Assembly (NCBI GenBank): GCA_013361335.1
Contig: JABFYH010000102.1
Coordinates: 1-36,301, forward strand
Direction: 5' to 3'
DNA length: 36,301 nt
Source: Gemmatimonadaceae bacterium
GTDB taxonomy: Bacteria > Gemmatimonadota > Gemmatimonadetes > Gemmatimonadales > Gemmatimonadaceae
Shown here: positions 22,045 through 32,588 of the stretch, piece by piece
Layout: each line of letters starts with the position of its first letter
Position numbering within the stretch: the stretch's first letter is position 1
The notes under the pieces: model-generated
The model's input: only the letters and a program-made list of their open reading frames with translations
Databases searched by the model: none
Told to the model about the DNA's origin: nothing
Translations under genes and position numbers: made by a program

Positions 22045-23025
22045 TCAACCTCCGACCTGCGACAACGCTCGGAGCCCGCCATTCCGGCGCGACAGGAGTG
22101 CGTGGGCTTGCGGCTTCTCGGCCATCGCCTGACGGACGAATGGCTCGAGCGGAATGCCGGAGCGCAGCGGCGTGCGCAGGTCCACCTCGTGATCCCCGAA
22201 CAGGCAGGTGCGCAGCCGCCCGTCGGCAGTGAGCCTGACGCGATTGCAGCTCCCGCAATAGGTGTGGGTCATCGGCGTGATGACGCCGATCGTGCCCCGC
22301 GCGCCGGCCAGACGCCAGTACGCCGCCGGCCCGTTCCCGCGAGCAGGACCCCCGCTCGCCTCCAATCGTCCGAGCGCCGTCGAGATCCGCGACAGCACCT
22401 CGTCGCTCGGCACGACATGCTCGTCGGTCAGCGTCTCCATCTCACCCACCGGCATCAGCTCGATGAACCGCACGTGCCAGGGATGCTCGAGCGTCAGCCG
22501 CGCGAAGTCCACCACCTCGTCGTCGTTCGTCCCCCGCATGACGACGACGTTCAGCTTGATCGGATCCAGCCCGGCCGATTCAGCCGCCATCGCGGCCTGC
22601 ACCGGGTCGAAGCCGAGATCGCGCCGAGCGATGGCGACGATCCGGTCGGCACGCAGACTGTCGGCCGAGATGTTCACGCGGTCCAACCCGGCGGCGGCGA
22701 GCTCGGACGCCAGCCCCGGCAGCTTCACCCCGTTCGTCGACAGCGCGATGTCCTCGACCTGCGGCACGGCGCGCAGCATCGCCACCAGCCGCGACACCTG
22801 CGGCCGGATCGTCGGCTCGCCGCCGGTCAGTCGCACCCGCCGCAAGCCGAGGGGCGCGAGCTGGCGTACGACCTCGGCGATCTCCTCGTACGACAGAATG
22901 TCGGACTTGGGGAGCCAGGGCAGCCCCTCCAGGGGCATGCAGTACCGGCAGCGGAAGTTGCAGCGGTCGGTGACGGAGATGCGCAGGTACTGGATCGTCC
23001 GCCCGAACTGATCGATGAGCGTCAT
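22045..23025 (-). CDS. moaA: GTP 3',8-cyclase (molybdopterin biosynthesis)
   Basis: ISVTDRCNFRCRYCMP radical-SAM motif, C-terminal CGSCNRVRLTADGRLRTCLF, terminal GG. Start at 23025 (MTLIDQFGR). Confidence 0.95.
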   Translation of the reverse strand: MTLIDQFGRTIQYLRISVTDRCNFRCRYCMPLEGLPWLPKSDILSYEEIAEVVRQLAPLGLRRVRLTGGEPTIRPQVSRLVAMLRAVPQVEDIALSTNGVKLPGLASELAAAGLDRVNISADSLRADRIVAIARRDLGFDPVQAAMAAESAGLDPIKLNVVVMRGTNDDEVVDFARLTLEHPWHVRFIELMPVGEMETLTDEHVVPSDEVLSRISTALGRLEASGGPARGNGPAAYWRLAGARGTIGVITPMTHTYCGSCNRVRLTADGRLRTCLFGDHEVDLRTPLRSGIPLEPFVRQAMAEKPQAHALLSRRNGGLRALSQVGG

Positions 23026-23480
23026 CGGCGTTCGCCTCCGACCGCGGCTTCCGTGGGCCGGCCCGTGGGGTCGACCCACTCGCGTGTGCCGTCGACGTAC
23101 TGCTCGCGCTTCCAGATCGGCACGCGCCGCTTGAGCTCCTCGATCACCCAGCGCGAGGCGTCGTAGGCGACTCCACGGTGCGCGTGGGCGACGGCGATGC
23201 CGACGCTGGCCTCTTCGAGCGCGAGCTCGCCCAGGCGGTGCTCGATCGCCACGTCGGTCGCGTCGAAGCGGGCGAGCGTCTCGTCGGCGATCGCCGCCAG
23301 CTCGCGCAGCGCCATCGCCTCGTAGGCGCTGTACTCGATCCCCGTCACCGGCCGGCCATCGTTCACCTCGCGCACGACGCCGAGGAAGAGCAGGATCGCG
23401 CCGTGGCGCGGCCGCGCGACGCTCGCGAGGAGCGCCGTGGGATCGATGGGATCGCGCGTCAGGCGGGCAACCGGAGTCAT
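23022..23480 (-). CDS. moaE: Molybdopterin synthase catalytic subunit
   Basis: GAILLFLGVVREVNDGRPVTGIEYSAYEAMA, IEHRLGELALEEASVGIAVAHAHR, VPIWKREQYVDG. Confidence 0.94.
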   Translation of the reverse strand: MTPVARLTRDPIDPTALLASVARPRHGAILLFLGVVREVNDGRPVTGIEYSAYEAMALRELAAIADETLARFDATDVAIEHRLGELALEEASVGIAVAHAHRGVAYDASRWVIEELKRRVPIWKREQYVDGTREWVDPTGRPTEAAVGGERR

Positions 23481-23719
23481 CCGCCGGCCACCGGGGGAAT
23501 GACCGCCACCTCGTCGCCGGCGCGCACCGCGCTGCCGGCGGTGGCGTACCGCTGGTTCACCGCGACGAGGGGCGACGGCGGCAGACGCTCGGCGCCAGGC
23601 CGCGCCCGCAGCTCCGCCAGCACGTCGGCCACGGTCGCGTTCGACGGGAGGTCGACCGCCAGGCTGGACGTGCCCAGCGCATCGGCGTACGAGGCGAAGA
23701 GCAGGACGGTGACGCTCAT
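23477..23719 (-). CDS. moaD: Molybdopterin synthase sulfur-carrier subunit
   Basis: 80 aa ubiquitin-fold protein ending in IPPVAGG; overlaps moaE by 4 bp. Confidence 0.93.
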   Translation of the reverse strand: MSVTVLLFASYADALGTSSLAVDLPSNATVADVLAELRARPGAERLPPSPLVAVNQRYATAGSAVRAGDEVAVIPPVAGG

Positions 23720-23769
23720 GGGTGCATGCTACAGACTCGGCGCGAGACGCGGAAGTTCCCGACGCTGAA

Positions 23770-23801
23770 AACACGCGCGCCCCGGCGGCGGGCCGAGGCG
23801 C
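23770..23801 (-). terminator. Possible terminator of HU-family gene
   Basis: Minus strand GCGCCTCGGC-ccgcc-GCCGGGGCGC (10-bp stem with one G:U) at 23777-23801, followed by GCGTGTTTTC; weak T tract. Confidence 0.45.
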
Positions 23802-23822
23802 AAGCATCGATGGATGCGGCGG

Positions 23823-24164
23823 TTACGCTTCCGACAGCTCTTCGGTCTCGTCCTCGAGGTCGGCGATGTCGATGTTCGCGACCATCGCGCGCAGCTCCTT
23901 CGACGGCTTGAAGACCGGCACCGGGCGCGCGGAGACTTCCACCGGGGAGCCCGTGCGCGGGTTGCGCGCCATGCGCGTCTTGCGATGACGGATCTTGAAG
24001 GTGCCGAAACCGCGGACCTCGATGTTCTTCTGCTCCTGAAGCGCGTCCTTGATCGCGTCGAGGAACGAATCGACGACGCGGGCGCAATCCTTCTTGGAGA
24101 TCATCGGCCCCGCCGTGCGGGAAATCTGGGCGGTCACTCGCTCGACCAGATCGGCTTTCGTCAT
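23823..24164 (-). CDS. HU/IHF-family DNA-binding protein
   Basis: MTKADLVERVTAQISRTAGPMISKKDCARVVDSFLDAIKDALQEQKNIEVRGFGTFKIRHRKTRMARNPRTGSPVEV; start at 24164. Confidence 0.93.
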   Translation of the reverse strand: MTKADLVERVTAQISRTAGPMISKKDCARVVDSFLDAIKDALQEQKNIEVRGFGTFKIRHRKTRMARNPRTGSPVEVSARPVPVFKPSKELRAMVANIDIADLEDETEELSEA

Positions 24165-24212
24165 GAGAGGTGCCTCGGAACTGGCGGCGGAGGGGTACGA
24201 AAAGCTGATCGA

Positions 24213-24241
24213 ACTTATCCGCGTTAACTCTTGTGTGTCAA
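24213..24241 (-). promoter_or_regulatory. Putative sigma70 promoter of HU-family gene
   Basis: Minus strand TTGACA (24236-24241), 17-nt spacer, ATAAGT (24213-24218) in the carA-to-HU intergenic gap. Confidence 0.5.
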
Positions 24242-24255
24242 GAGCTTGGACCACT

Positions 24256-25371
24256 TCACGCCCGCGCCTTTCGCACCGTTTCCATGAACTGGGCGAAGAG
24301 GGGCCGGGCGTCGTGGGGCCCGGGGGCGGCTTCCGGGTGGTACTGGACGGCGAAGATCGGCAGCTCCCGGTGCCGCAGCCCCTCCACTGTCCCGTCGTTG
24401 AGGTTCACGTGAGTGACCTCGAGCGCCGGCGCCCCCGGGATGGCCGTCTCCGACCCTTGGACGGCGAAGCCGTGGTTCTGGGAGGTGATCAGGATCCGCC
24501 CGCTCTCCAGCTCGCGCACCGGATGATTTCCGCCCCGGTGCCCATAGGGCATCTTGCCCGTGCTGGCCCCGAAGGTCAGCCCCAGCAGCTGGTGGCCGAG
24601 GCAGATTCCGAAGATCGGAACCTCCTGGTCGGCGATCGTCCGGATCGTGTCCGGGGCGTAGGCGATGGCGTCCGGGTCGCCCGGGCCGTTGGACAGGAAC
24701 ACCCCGTCGGGCTGCATCGCCAGGACCTCCTCGGCCGGGGTCTGCGCGGGCACCACGGTCACTCGGCACTCCGCGTCATCGAACAGACGCAGGATGTTGC
24801 GCTTGATCCCGAAGTCGTAGGCGACGATGTGGTTGGGCGCCTGGGGGTTGCCCCACGCGTAGGGCTTCGCCGTCGTGACACGGGAGGCGAGGTCGAGCCC
24901 CTCCATGGACGGACAGGCGTCGAGCTCGGCGCGCGCCGAGTCCGAGGGCTCGACGCCGACGCCGATGGCACCGCGCATCACCCCGACCGTTCTCAGGTGC
25001 CGGGTGAGCCGGCGGGTATCAACGCCTTCCAGCACCGGGATTTGCGCCGCGGTGAGATACGCCTCGAGGTCGCCGTCGGCGCGCCAGTTGGAGTAGGTCC
25101 GCGCGAGCTCGCGACAGACGACGCCGGCCACCTGCGGCGCACCGGACTCCGGGTCCGCCGGATTGACGCCGTAGTTGCCCAGCATCGGCGCCGTCATGAC
25201 GACGATCTGCCCGCGATAGGAGGGATCGGTGAACACCTCCTGGTAGCCGCTCATGTTGGTGGTGAACACCACCTCGGCGACGGTCGTGGCGAGCGTGCCG
25301 TGCAGCACGCCACGAAACAGGGTTCCGTCCTCGAGGAGGAGGAACCCCGGTGCTTCGATGTGGTCGGCCAC
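24256..25371 (-). CDS. carA: Carbamoyl-phosphate synthase small (glutaminase) chain
   Basis: GTG start at 25371 ([21 protein letters not shown]); [39 protein letters not shown] glutaminase motifs. Confidence 0.94.
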   Translation of the reverse strand: MADHIEAPGFLLLEDGTLFRGVLHGTLATTVAEVVFTTNMSGYQEVFTDPSYRGQIVVMTAPMLGNYGVNPADPESGAPQVAGVVCRELARTYSNWRADGDLEAYLTAAQIPVLEGVDTRRLTRHLRTVGVMRGAIGVGVEPSDSARAELDACPSMEGLDLASRVTTAKPYAWGNPQAPNHIVAYDFGIKRNILRLFDDAECRVTVVPAQTPAEEVLAMQPDGVFLSNGPGDPDAIAYAPDTIRTIADQEVPIFGICLGHQLLGLTFGASTGKMPYGHRGGNHPVRELESGRILITSQNHGFAVQGSETAIPGAPALEVTHVNLNDGTVEGLRHRELPIFAVQYHPEAAPGPHDARPLFAQFMETVRKARA

Positions 25372-25373
25372 CG

Positions 25374-25802
25374 TTACGGCTTGGGCGCTGGCGTCTTCGC
25401 CGGCGTGCCGGCGGGGGCGTTCGCCGGGGCGGTGCTCGGCGCGGTCCCGGTCGCCGGCGCGGCCGGCGTGAGCGGGATGGCGCTGTTCGCGTTCGGCGTC
25501 GCGGGGGCCGCCGCGGGAGCGGGAGCCGGCGTGAACGCCTGATCGAGCACCGACTTGGGGGTCCGCTGGCGCGTGGAAGCGAGCGACAGCACGAAGGCGA
25601 GGAAGAGGAAGATCCCGCCACCCCACCAGCTCGCGCGGGTCAGCAGGTTCCCCGCCTGCCGCGTGCCGAGGAGCGAGTCGGCCGAGCTGCTCACTCCGCC
25701 GAAGCTCGCCGCGAGGCCGTTGCCCTTCCCGCTCTGGAGCAGGATGGCGGCGATCAGCACGAGGCTGTCGATGATGAGCAGGACGAGCAGAAAGGTGAAC
25801 AT
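25374..25802 (-). CDS. secG: Protein translocase subunit SecG
   Basis: [56 protein letters not shown]; two TMs; long Pro/Ala C-terminal tail. Confidence 0.92.
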   Translation of the reverse strand: MFTFLLVLLIIDSLVLIAAILLQSGKGNGLAASFGGVSSSADSLLGTRQAGNLLTRASWWGGGIFLFLAFVLSLASTRQRTPKSVLDQAFTPAPAPAAAPATPNANSAIPLTPAAPATGTAPSTAPANAPAGTPAKTPAPKP

Positions 25803-25878
25803 GCCGGCAGCGCGGGTAAAGTGCGGATGTGTGGGTAACCGCTGAATATCGCGGGAGTTAGGAGGGCAGTCAAGGTGA

Positions 25879-25893
25879 CGTGAACCGTTCACG
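25879..25893. repeat. GTGAAC/GTTCAC palindrome overlapping tpiA stop
   Basis: CGTGAAC-c-GTTCACG, same hexamer core as the 22008 repeat. Confidence 0.6.
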
Positions 25894-26647
25894 CACCACA
25901 GATCGATGCCCAGCCGACCGGCTCCAGGCTCGCCCCACCCACGAGCAGCCCGTCCACCTGGTCGGCCGCGAGCAGCGCCGCCGCATTGCTCGCGTTCACG
26001 CTCCCGCCGTAGAGGATCGGGATGTCGAGCGCCGACGCGCCGACGCGCTCGCGCAACGCCTCGCGGATCACGCGATGTACCGCGGTGGCGTCGGCCGGCG
26101 TCGCGGTGCGGCCGGTGCCGATCGCCCATACCGGCTCGTAGGCGACGAGCATCGTGCGGACGTCGCCCACCGCGAGCTGCGACACGCCGGCCCGGAGCTG
26201 CGTCAGCACTACCGTCTCCGTCTCGCCGCGCTCGCGCTGCTCGAGCAGCTCGCCGACGCACAGCACCGGCGTCAGGCCGGCCGCCACGACGCGCGCGCAC
26301 TTCTGCGCCGTCTGCTCGTCCGTCTCGCCGAACAGGTGGCGCCGCTCCGAGTGCCCGACCAGCACGAACGACGCACCAGCGTCCGCCGCCATACCCGCGG
26401 AGATCTCGCCCGTGAAGGCCCCCTTCTCCGCCGTATGCACGTTCTGCACGCCAAGCTTGACGTCCGTACGCTCGCGCGTGTGCTCCCGCACCGCGGCAAG
26501 GCTGATCGCCGGGGGAAACATGATCACCGTGCGATCGTCACGCGCCGCGTGTCGCTGCAGGAACGTCTCGATCACCGCGGCCGCCTCCGTGGGGCCGTGA
26601 TTCATCTTCCAGTTGGCCGCCAGCACCGGGCGGCGATGCGACGCCAC
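25889..26647 (-). CDS. tpiA: Triose-phosphate isomerase
   Basis: GTG start at 26647 (VASHRRPVLAANWKMN); GHSERRHLFGE, YEPVWAIGTGRTATP, ILYGGSVNASNAA. Confidence 0.94.
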   Translation of the reverse strand: MASHRRPVLAANWKMNHGPTEAAAVIETFLQRHAARDDRTVIMFPPAISLAAVREHTRERTDVKLGVQNVHTAEKGAFTGEISAGMAADAGASFVLVGHSERRHLFGETDEQTAQKCARVVAAGLTPVLCVGELLEQRERGETETVVLTQLRAGVSQLAVGDVRTMLVAYEPVWAIGTGRTATPADATAVHRVIREALRERVGASALDIPILYGGSVNASNAAALLAADQVDGLLVGGASLEPVGWASICGA

Positions 26648-26649
26648 CG

Positions 26650-27849
26650 CTACTTCTCGGCCAGCGCCGCCACACCGGGCAGCGTCTTTCCCTCGAGGAA
26701 CTCGAGCGACGCGCCGCCGCCGGTGGAGACGTGGCTCATCCTGGCCGCGAGACCGAACTGCTCCACCGCGGCCGCCGAGTCGCCGCCGCCGACGATCGTC
26801 GTCACCCGCTGCGCGGTCGCCTTCGCCATCGCGTCGGCGATCGCGCGCGTCCCCTTGTCGAAGGGCGGCGTCTCGAACACGCCCATCGGGCCGTTCCAGA
26901 GCACCGTCTTCGCGCTCGCGATCGCGCGGGCGTACGACTCCGCCGTGCGCGGCCCGATGTCCAGCATCGCCATGTCGCGCGGGATCTGCTCCTTCTGGAC
27001 CGGGCGTGCTCCCTTGGCTGACTTGACGTCCGGCGCCACCATCGCGTCGTGCGGCAGGATCAGCCGCGACCCGGCCTTGTCGAGGAGCTCCTTCGCCATC
27101 TCGACGCGGTCCGCCTCGACCAGCGACGTCCCCGTCTCCAGCCCCATCGCCTTGTAGAAGGTGCACGCCATCGCGCCGCCGATCAGCAGCGCGTCCACCT
27201 TGGGCAGCAGCGCCTCGATGACGTCGATCTTCCCCGAGATCTTCGACCCGCCGAGCACGGCGACGAAGGGATGCTGCGGCTTCTCCAGCGCGCCCTGGAG
27301 GTACGCCAGCTCCTTCTCCATCAGCAGCCCGGCGACGGCGGGACGGAGATGATGCGCCACGCCTTCCGTCGACGCGTGTGCCCGATGCGCCGCGCCGAAG
27401 GCATCGTTGACATAGAGGTCACCGAGCTGCGCGAGCCCGCGCGCCAGCCGCTGATCGTTCGTCTCCTCGCCGCCGAGGAAGCGCGTGTTCTCGAGCAACA
27501 GCACCTGGCCGTCCTTCAGCTCCGTCGTCGCCTTGAGCGCTTCGTCGGTGTCGGTGCTCTCGACGAAGCAGACGTCGCGGCGAGGCATCAGCTCGCGCAG
27601 CCGGCGCGCCACCGGCTCGAGCGAGTACTTCGCCTCCGGCTTCCCCTTCGGCCGGCCGAGGTGCGACAGCAGCACGACGCGGGCGCCGCGGTCGAGCAGC
27701 AGCTCGAGGGTGGGGAGCGCGGCGCGGATGCGCGTGTCGTCCGTGACGCGGTGGTGCTCGTCGAGCGGGACGTTGAAGTCGACGCGCACGAGCGCGCGCC
27801 GGCCCTTGAGCTGCTCCGCGGGCAGGTCGCGGACGGTGAGCTTGGTCAT
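26650..27849 (-). CDS. pgk: Phosphoglycerate kinase
   Basis: 399 aa; RALVRVDFNVPLD, LLSHLGRPKG, VAVLGGSKISGKI, VGGGDSAAAVEQFGL, STGGGASLEFLEGKTLPGV. Confidence 0.96.
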   Translation of the reverse strand: MTKLTVRDLPAEQLKGRRALVRVDFNVPLDEHHRVTDDTRIRAALPTLELLLDRGARVVLLSHLGRPKGKPEAKYSLEPVARRLRELMPRRDVCFVESTDTDEALKATTELKDGQVLLLENTRFLGGEETNDQRLARGLAQLGDLYVNDAFGAAHRAHASTEGVAHHLRPAVAGLLMEKELAYLQGALEKPQHPFVAVLGGSKISGKIDVIEALLPKVDALLIGGAMACTFYKAMGLETGTSLVEADRVEMAKELLDKAGSRLILPHDAMVAPDVKSAKGARPVQKEQIPRDMAMLDIGPRTAESYARAIASAKTVLWNGPMGVFETPPFDKGTRAIADAMAKATAQRVTTIVGGGDSAAAVEQFGLAARMSHVSTGGGASLEFLEGKTLPGVAALAEK

Positions 27850-27881
27850 CCTCTATTCCCTCTGTGGCCAATCGGCCGTCC

Positions 27882-29684
<1,803 letters not shown>

Positions 29685-29703
<19 letters not shown>

Positions 29704-30491
29704 ATCGCTGCCCGGTCGGGCTCACGGCCGAACCACCGCGTGAAGGCGAGCGCGCCCTGCTCCACCAGCATCCCCATCCCGTCCGCGGCCCGATGCCCCG
29801 CCTGCCGTGCGGCGGTCACCCACGCGGTCTCGCTGGCGCGGTAGACGAGGTCGAACACCGCCGCGCCCGGCGGAATGAGGCCGAGTGGTACCGGATGTCC
29901 GTCGTCGCGCATCCCGATCGGGGTCGCATTCACCACCAGCGTCGCTTCCCGCAGCGCATCGCTCAGTGAGCGCGCCACCTCGGCGACCCCGGAAAAGCGG
30001 GCGGCAAGACGCTCGGCGCGGTCCATGTGCCGATTATAGATCGACACCCGCGCGGCGCCCCATCGTTCTGACGCGGCTAGCATCGCGGCCGCGCTCCCCC
30101 CCGCCCCGACGAGCGCGACACGCGCCGAGGAGAGCTCGTCGCCAAGCAGCGCGCGGGCGGAGGCGTCCACTCCTCCGACGTCGGTGTTGTCTCCCACCAG
30201 CCGACCGTCCTCGTGCCACCAGGTGTTCACCGCCCCGACCCGTTCGGCGAGCGGCGTGAGCCGGCTGCACCGCGCGGCGACGGCTTCCTTGTGGGGGATC
30301 GTCGCATTCCCGGCCGCCCCGTCCGCTGCCAGCTCGGCCAGCACGGCGTCGAGCGACTCGGGCGGCACGTCGCGCGTCTCGTAGGTCAACGCGATGCCGG
30401 CCGAGCGAAGGGCGGCGTTCTGGATCCGCGGCGAGATGGAATGGGCGACCGGATGCCCGAGCAGAACGAGGCGCGTGGGGGGATCGATCAC
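29685..30491 (-). CDS. aroE: Shikimate dehydrogenase
   Basis: RLVLLGHPVAHSISPRIQNAAL, GNATIPHKEAV, GDNTDVGG, VVNATPIGM; GTG start. Confidence 0.93.
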
Positions 30492-30512
30492 GCGGCCGTC
30501 GAAAAGGGGAGA

Positions 30513-30688
30513 CGGATCATACGGATGAAAGCGGATTCAACGGATCGGCTCGGGCAGGGGCGAAGCTTTTTTCCGCCCACCTCTTTCACTGGAGAAAGCG
30601 TTTTGGATTGCAGTCCCGAGGGTGACCGCGCGGCGACTGGTCGCGACGCGGGGCAATCCGTGGAATCCGTCCGCATCCGTATGATCCG
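30513..30688. repeat. Intergenic inverted-repeat element with CGGAT boxes (MITE/REPIN-like architecture)
   Basis: 15-bp perfect terminal inverted repeat CGGATCATACGGATG (30513-30527) / CATCCGTATGATCCG (30674-30688), followed inward by matching CGGATTC and ACGGAT blocks; CGGAT at 30513, 30522, 30532, 30541 and ATCCG at 30656, 30665, 30675, 30684. Confidence 0.75.
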
Positions 30689-30730
30689 CATTCCCGATGG
30701 TCCGCGTTTGTCGCGGGGGCCGACTGTGCG

Positions 30731-31201
30731 CTATTGCGCGCCAGGCAGCCGCCCCGCCGTCAGCCGGTCGAAGACTCTCCGGATCTCCGACTCCAGCTCG
30801 TCCGCCGTCGCGCGATAGACGTCGAGCTCCGCGCCCATCGGATCGCTGATCGCGCGGCCGCCGTTGCCGTGGTTGGGATACGCCGTGAGCAGGAAGGCCT
30901 TGTCGCCCGCGCCCAGCGCCTGCACGCGCTCCAGATGATGCGGCCCCATCGTGAAGATGAGATCGCTCGAGTCCACGAGGGCACGGGTCAGCTGCTGCGA
31001 GCGGTGGCTGCCGAGATCGAGCCGACGCTCGAGCCCCACCAGCAGTGCGCCATCCGACGCGGCGGCGCCGTCCCAGGCGCTCGTCCCCGCGCTCGCGACC
31101 TCGATCTCCGGCATCCCGCGCTCGATCGCCACCTTCCGCGCGATCGCCTCCGCGAGCGGGCTCCGACAGGTGTTGCCCGTGCAGATGAACAGAAGCTTCA
31201 T
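30731..31201 (-). CDS. Low-molecular-weight protein phosphatase family (YwlE-like, candidate arginine phosphatase)
   Basis: MKLLFICTGNTCRSPLAEAIAR P-loop; ISDPMGAELDVYRATADELE with general-acid Asp; adjacent to Sua5 homologue. Confidence 0.88.
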   Translation of the reverse strand: MKLLFICTGNTCRSPLAEAIARKVAIERGMPEIEVASAGTSAWDGAAASDGALLVGLERRLDLGSHRSQQLTRALVDSSDLIFTMGPHHLERVQALGAGDKAFLLTAYPNHGNGGRAISDPMGAELDVYRATADELESEIRRVFDRLTAGRLPGAQ

Positions 31202-31206
31202 GGGCG

Positions 31207-31881
31207 TCAGGCGTCTCCGATGAGCATGGGGGCGATCTCCCGCAGCCGCGCCGCCGGCACCGCGCCCGGACGGATCACCCGCGGCGCGCGACGGGTGCAG
31301 TCGACGACCGTCGACGGCGGCGACGGCTGGAGCGTTCCCCCGTCCAGCAGGCGGAGCGTGCCGCGTGCCAGCGCGTCACCCCACTGCTCTCGAATCTCAC
31401 CCGCCGAAGTGGCGGGGGGAACCCCTGGCCGATTGGCGCTGGTCGAGGTGATCGCGTCGCCGTGCGCGCGGATCAGCTGCTGGAGCGCGGGATGCGACGT
31501 CCACCGGACGGCAATCCCCCCTTCCGGCCCGCGCAGCGCTTCCGGCACCCGCTTCTCGCCGCCGGGCAGCACCAGCGTGAGCGGCCCAGGCCAGAAGCGC
31601 GCGGCAAGGTTCGTCGCGAAGCTCGGCAGGCGCAGATCCAGCTTCTCGAGCATGTCGCTCCCCGCGATGAGCAGCAAAAAGGGCTTCCCCTTCGGGCGCC
31701 CCTTGAGCCGGATCAGCGAGTCCACCGAGTCGCTGTCGATCGCGCCCCCGAAGCCGTAGACAGTCTCGGTGGGATACGCGAGCACGCGCCGGCGCTCCAT
31801 GTGCTCCATGGCCGGCCGCACGGCGGCGGAGATCTCCGCCGGTGACCAGAAGGGGATGCTGAGCGAGGAGTCGCCTCTCAT
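31207..31881 (-). CDS. tsaC: L-threonylcarbamoyladenylate synthase (Sua5/YciO/YrdC)
   Basis: VLAYPTETVYGFGGAIDS, IRLKGRPKGKPFLLLI, FWPGPLTLVLPG, ITSTSANRPGVPPATSA, STVVDC. Confidence 0.93.
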   Translation of the reverse strand: MRGDSSLSIPFWSPAEISAAVRPAMEHMERRRVLAYPTETVYGFGGAIDSDSVDSLIRLKGRPKGKPFLLLIAGSDMLEKLDLRLPSFATNLAARFWPGPLTLVLPGGEKRVPEALRGPEGGIAVRWTSHPALQQLIRAHGDAITSTSANRPGVPPATSAGEIREQWGDALARGTLRLLDGGTLQPSPPSTVVDCTRRAPRVIRPGAVPAARLREIAPMLIGDA

Positions 31882-32588
31882 TCGTCGCTCGCCAAGAGTG
31901 CGTCGACCCGCGCGAAGTCGCCGACGTCGGTGACCTTGAGGGCGCGCTCGCTCCCGCGCACGACCTCGACGGCGATGCCGAGCCGCTCGAGCAGCGCGGC
32001 GTCGTCGGTCGCCTCGATGCGATCGGCTCTGGCGCGCCGGTGGGCGTCGACGATCACGCGGCGCGGAAACCCCTGCGGCGTCTGCGCCCGCCAGAGGTTG
32101 TCGCGCGGCACGGTGGCGACGATGCGTCCGTCGTCGTCGACCTGCTTCAACGTGTCGACCACAGGCAGCGCGGCGATCACGCTCCGGCCGGCGCGCACGG
32201 CGCTCACGACGCGATCGATCGTCGCCGCACCGACCAGCGGCCGGGCCGCGTCGTGCACGAGCACCACTTCCGCCTCGTCGGGGAGGTCATCCAGCCCGTT
32301 GGCCACGCTCTCGCTGCGCGTCCGTCCGCCGAGTGAGACGAGCAGCCGGTCGACGTCGCACTGGAAGAGCCAGGGAGGCGGGTCGCCCGCGTACTGCGAC
32401 GGCAGCACGACGACGACCGTCCCGACGTCGGGGCGCGCCATGAAGGTCTGCACGCTGTGCAGCAGCATCGGCTTGCCCGCCACCCAGCGAAACTGCTTGA
32501 GCTCCCCACCGCCGACGCGGGTCCCGCTCCCGCCGGCGACGATGACGACGCCGACGTCCCGACGTGGCGGCGCGAAAGAGCCGGTCAT
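31878..32588 (-). CDS. ispD: 2-C-methyl-D-erythritol 4-phosphate cytidylyltransferase
   Basis: Start MTGSFAPPRRDVGVVIVAGGSGTRVGGGELKQF at 32588; VLVHDAARPLV, RDNLWRAQTPQGF, ATDDAALLE. Confidence 0.94.
   Translation of the reverse strand: MTGSFAPPRRDVGVVIVAGGSGTRVGGGELKQFRWVAGKPMLLHSVQTFMARPDVGTVVVVLPSQYAGDPPPWLFQCDVDRLLVSLGGRTRSESVANGLDDLPDEAEVVLVHDAARPLVGAATIDRVVSAVRAGRSVIAALPVVDTLKQVDDDGRIVATVPRDNLWRAQTPQGFPRRVIVDAHRRARADRIEATDDAALLERLGIAVEVVRGSERALKVTDVGDFARVDALLASDE

Noticed and set aside
25803-25888. Possible tRNA between secG and tpiA (often found near secG)
   Set aside because: No acceptor stem, T-loop GTTCGA or cloverleaf could be read in this gap.
30488-30691. 67-aa minus-strand ORF in the aroE-phosphatase gap
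   Set aside because: Lies over the inverted-repeat element and its sequence is explained by the CGGAT repeats; no RBS or family evidence.
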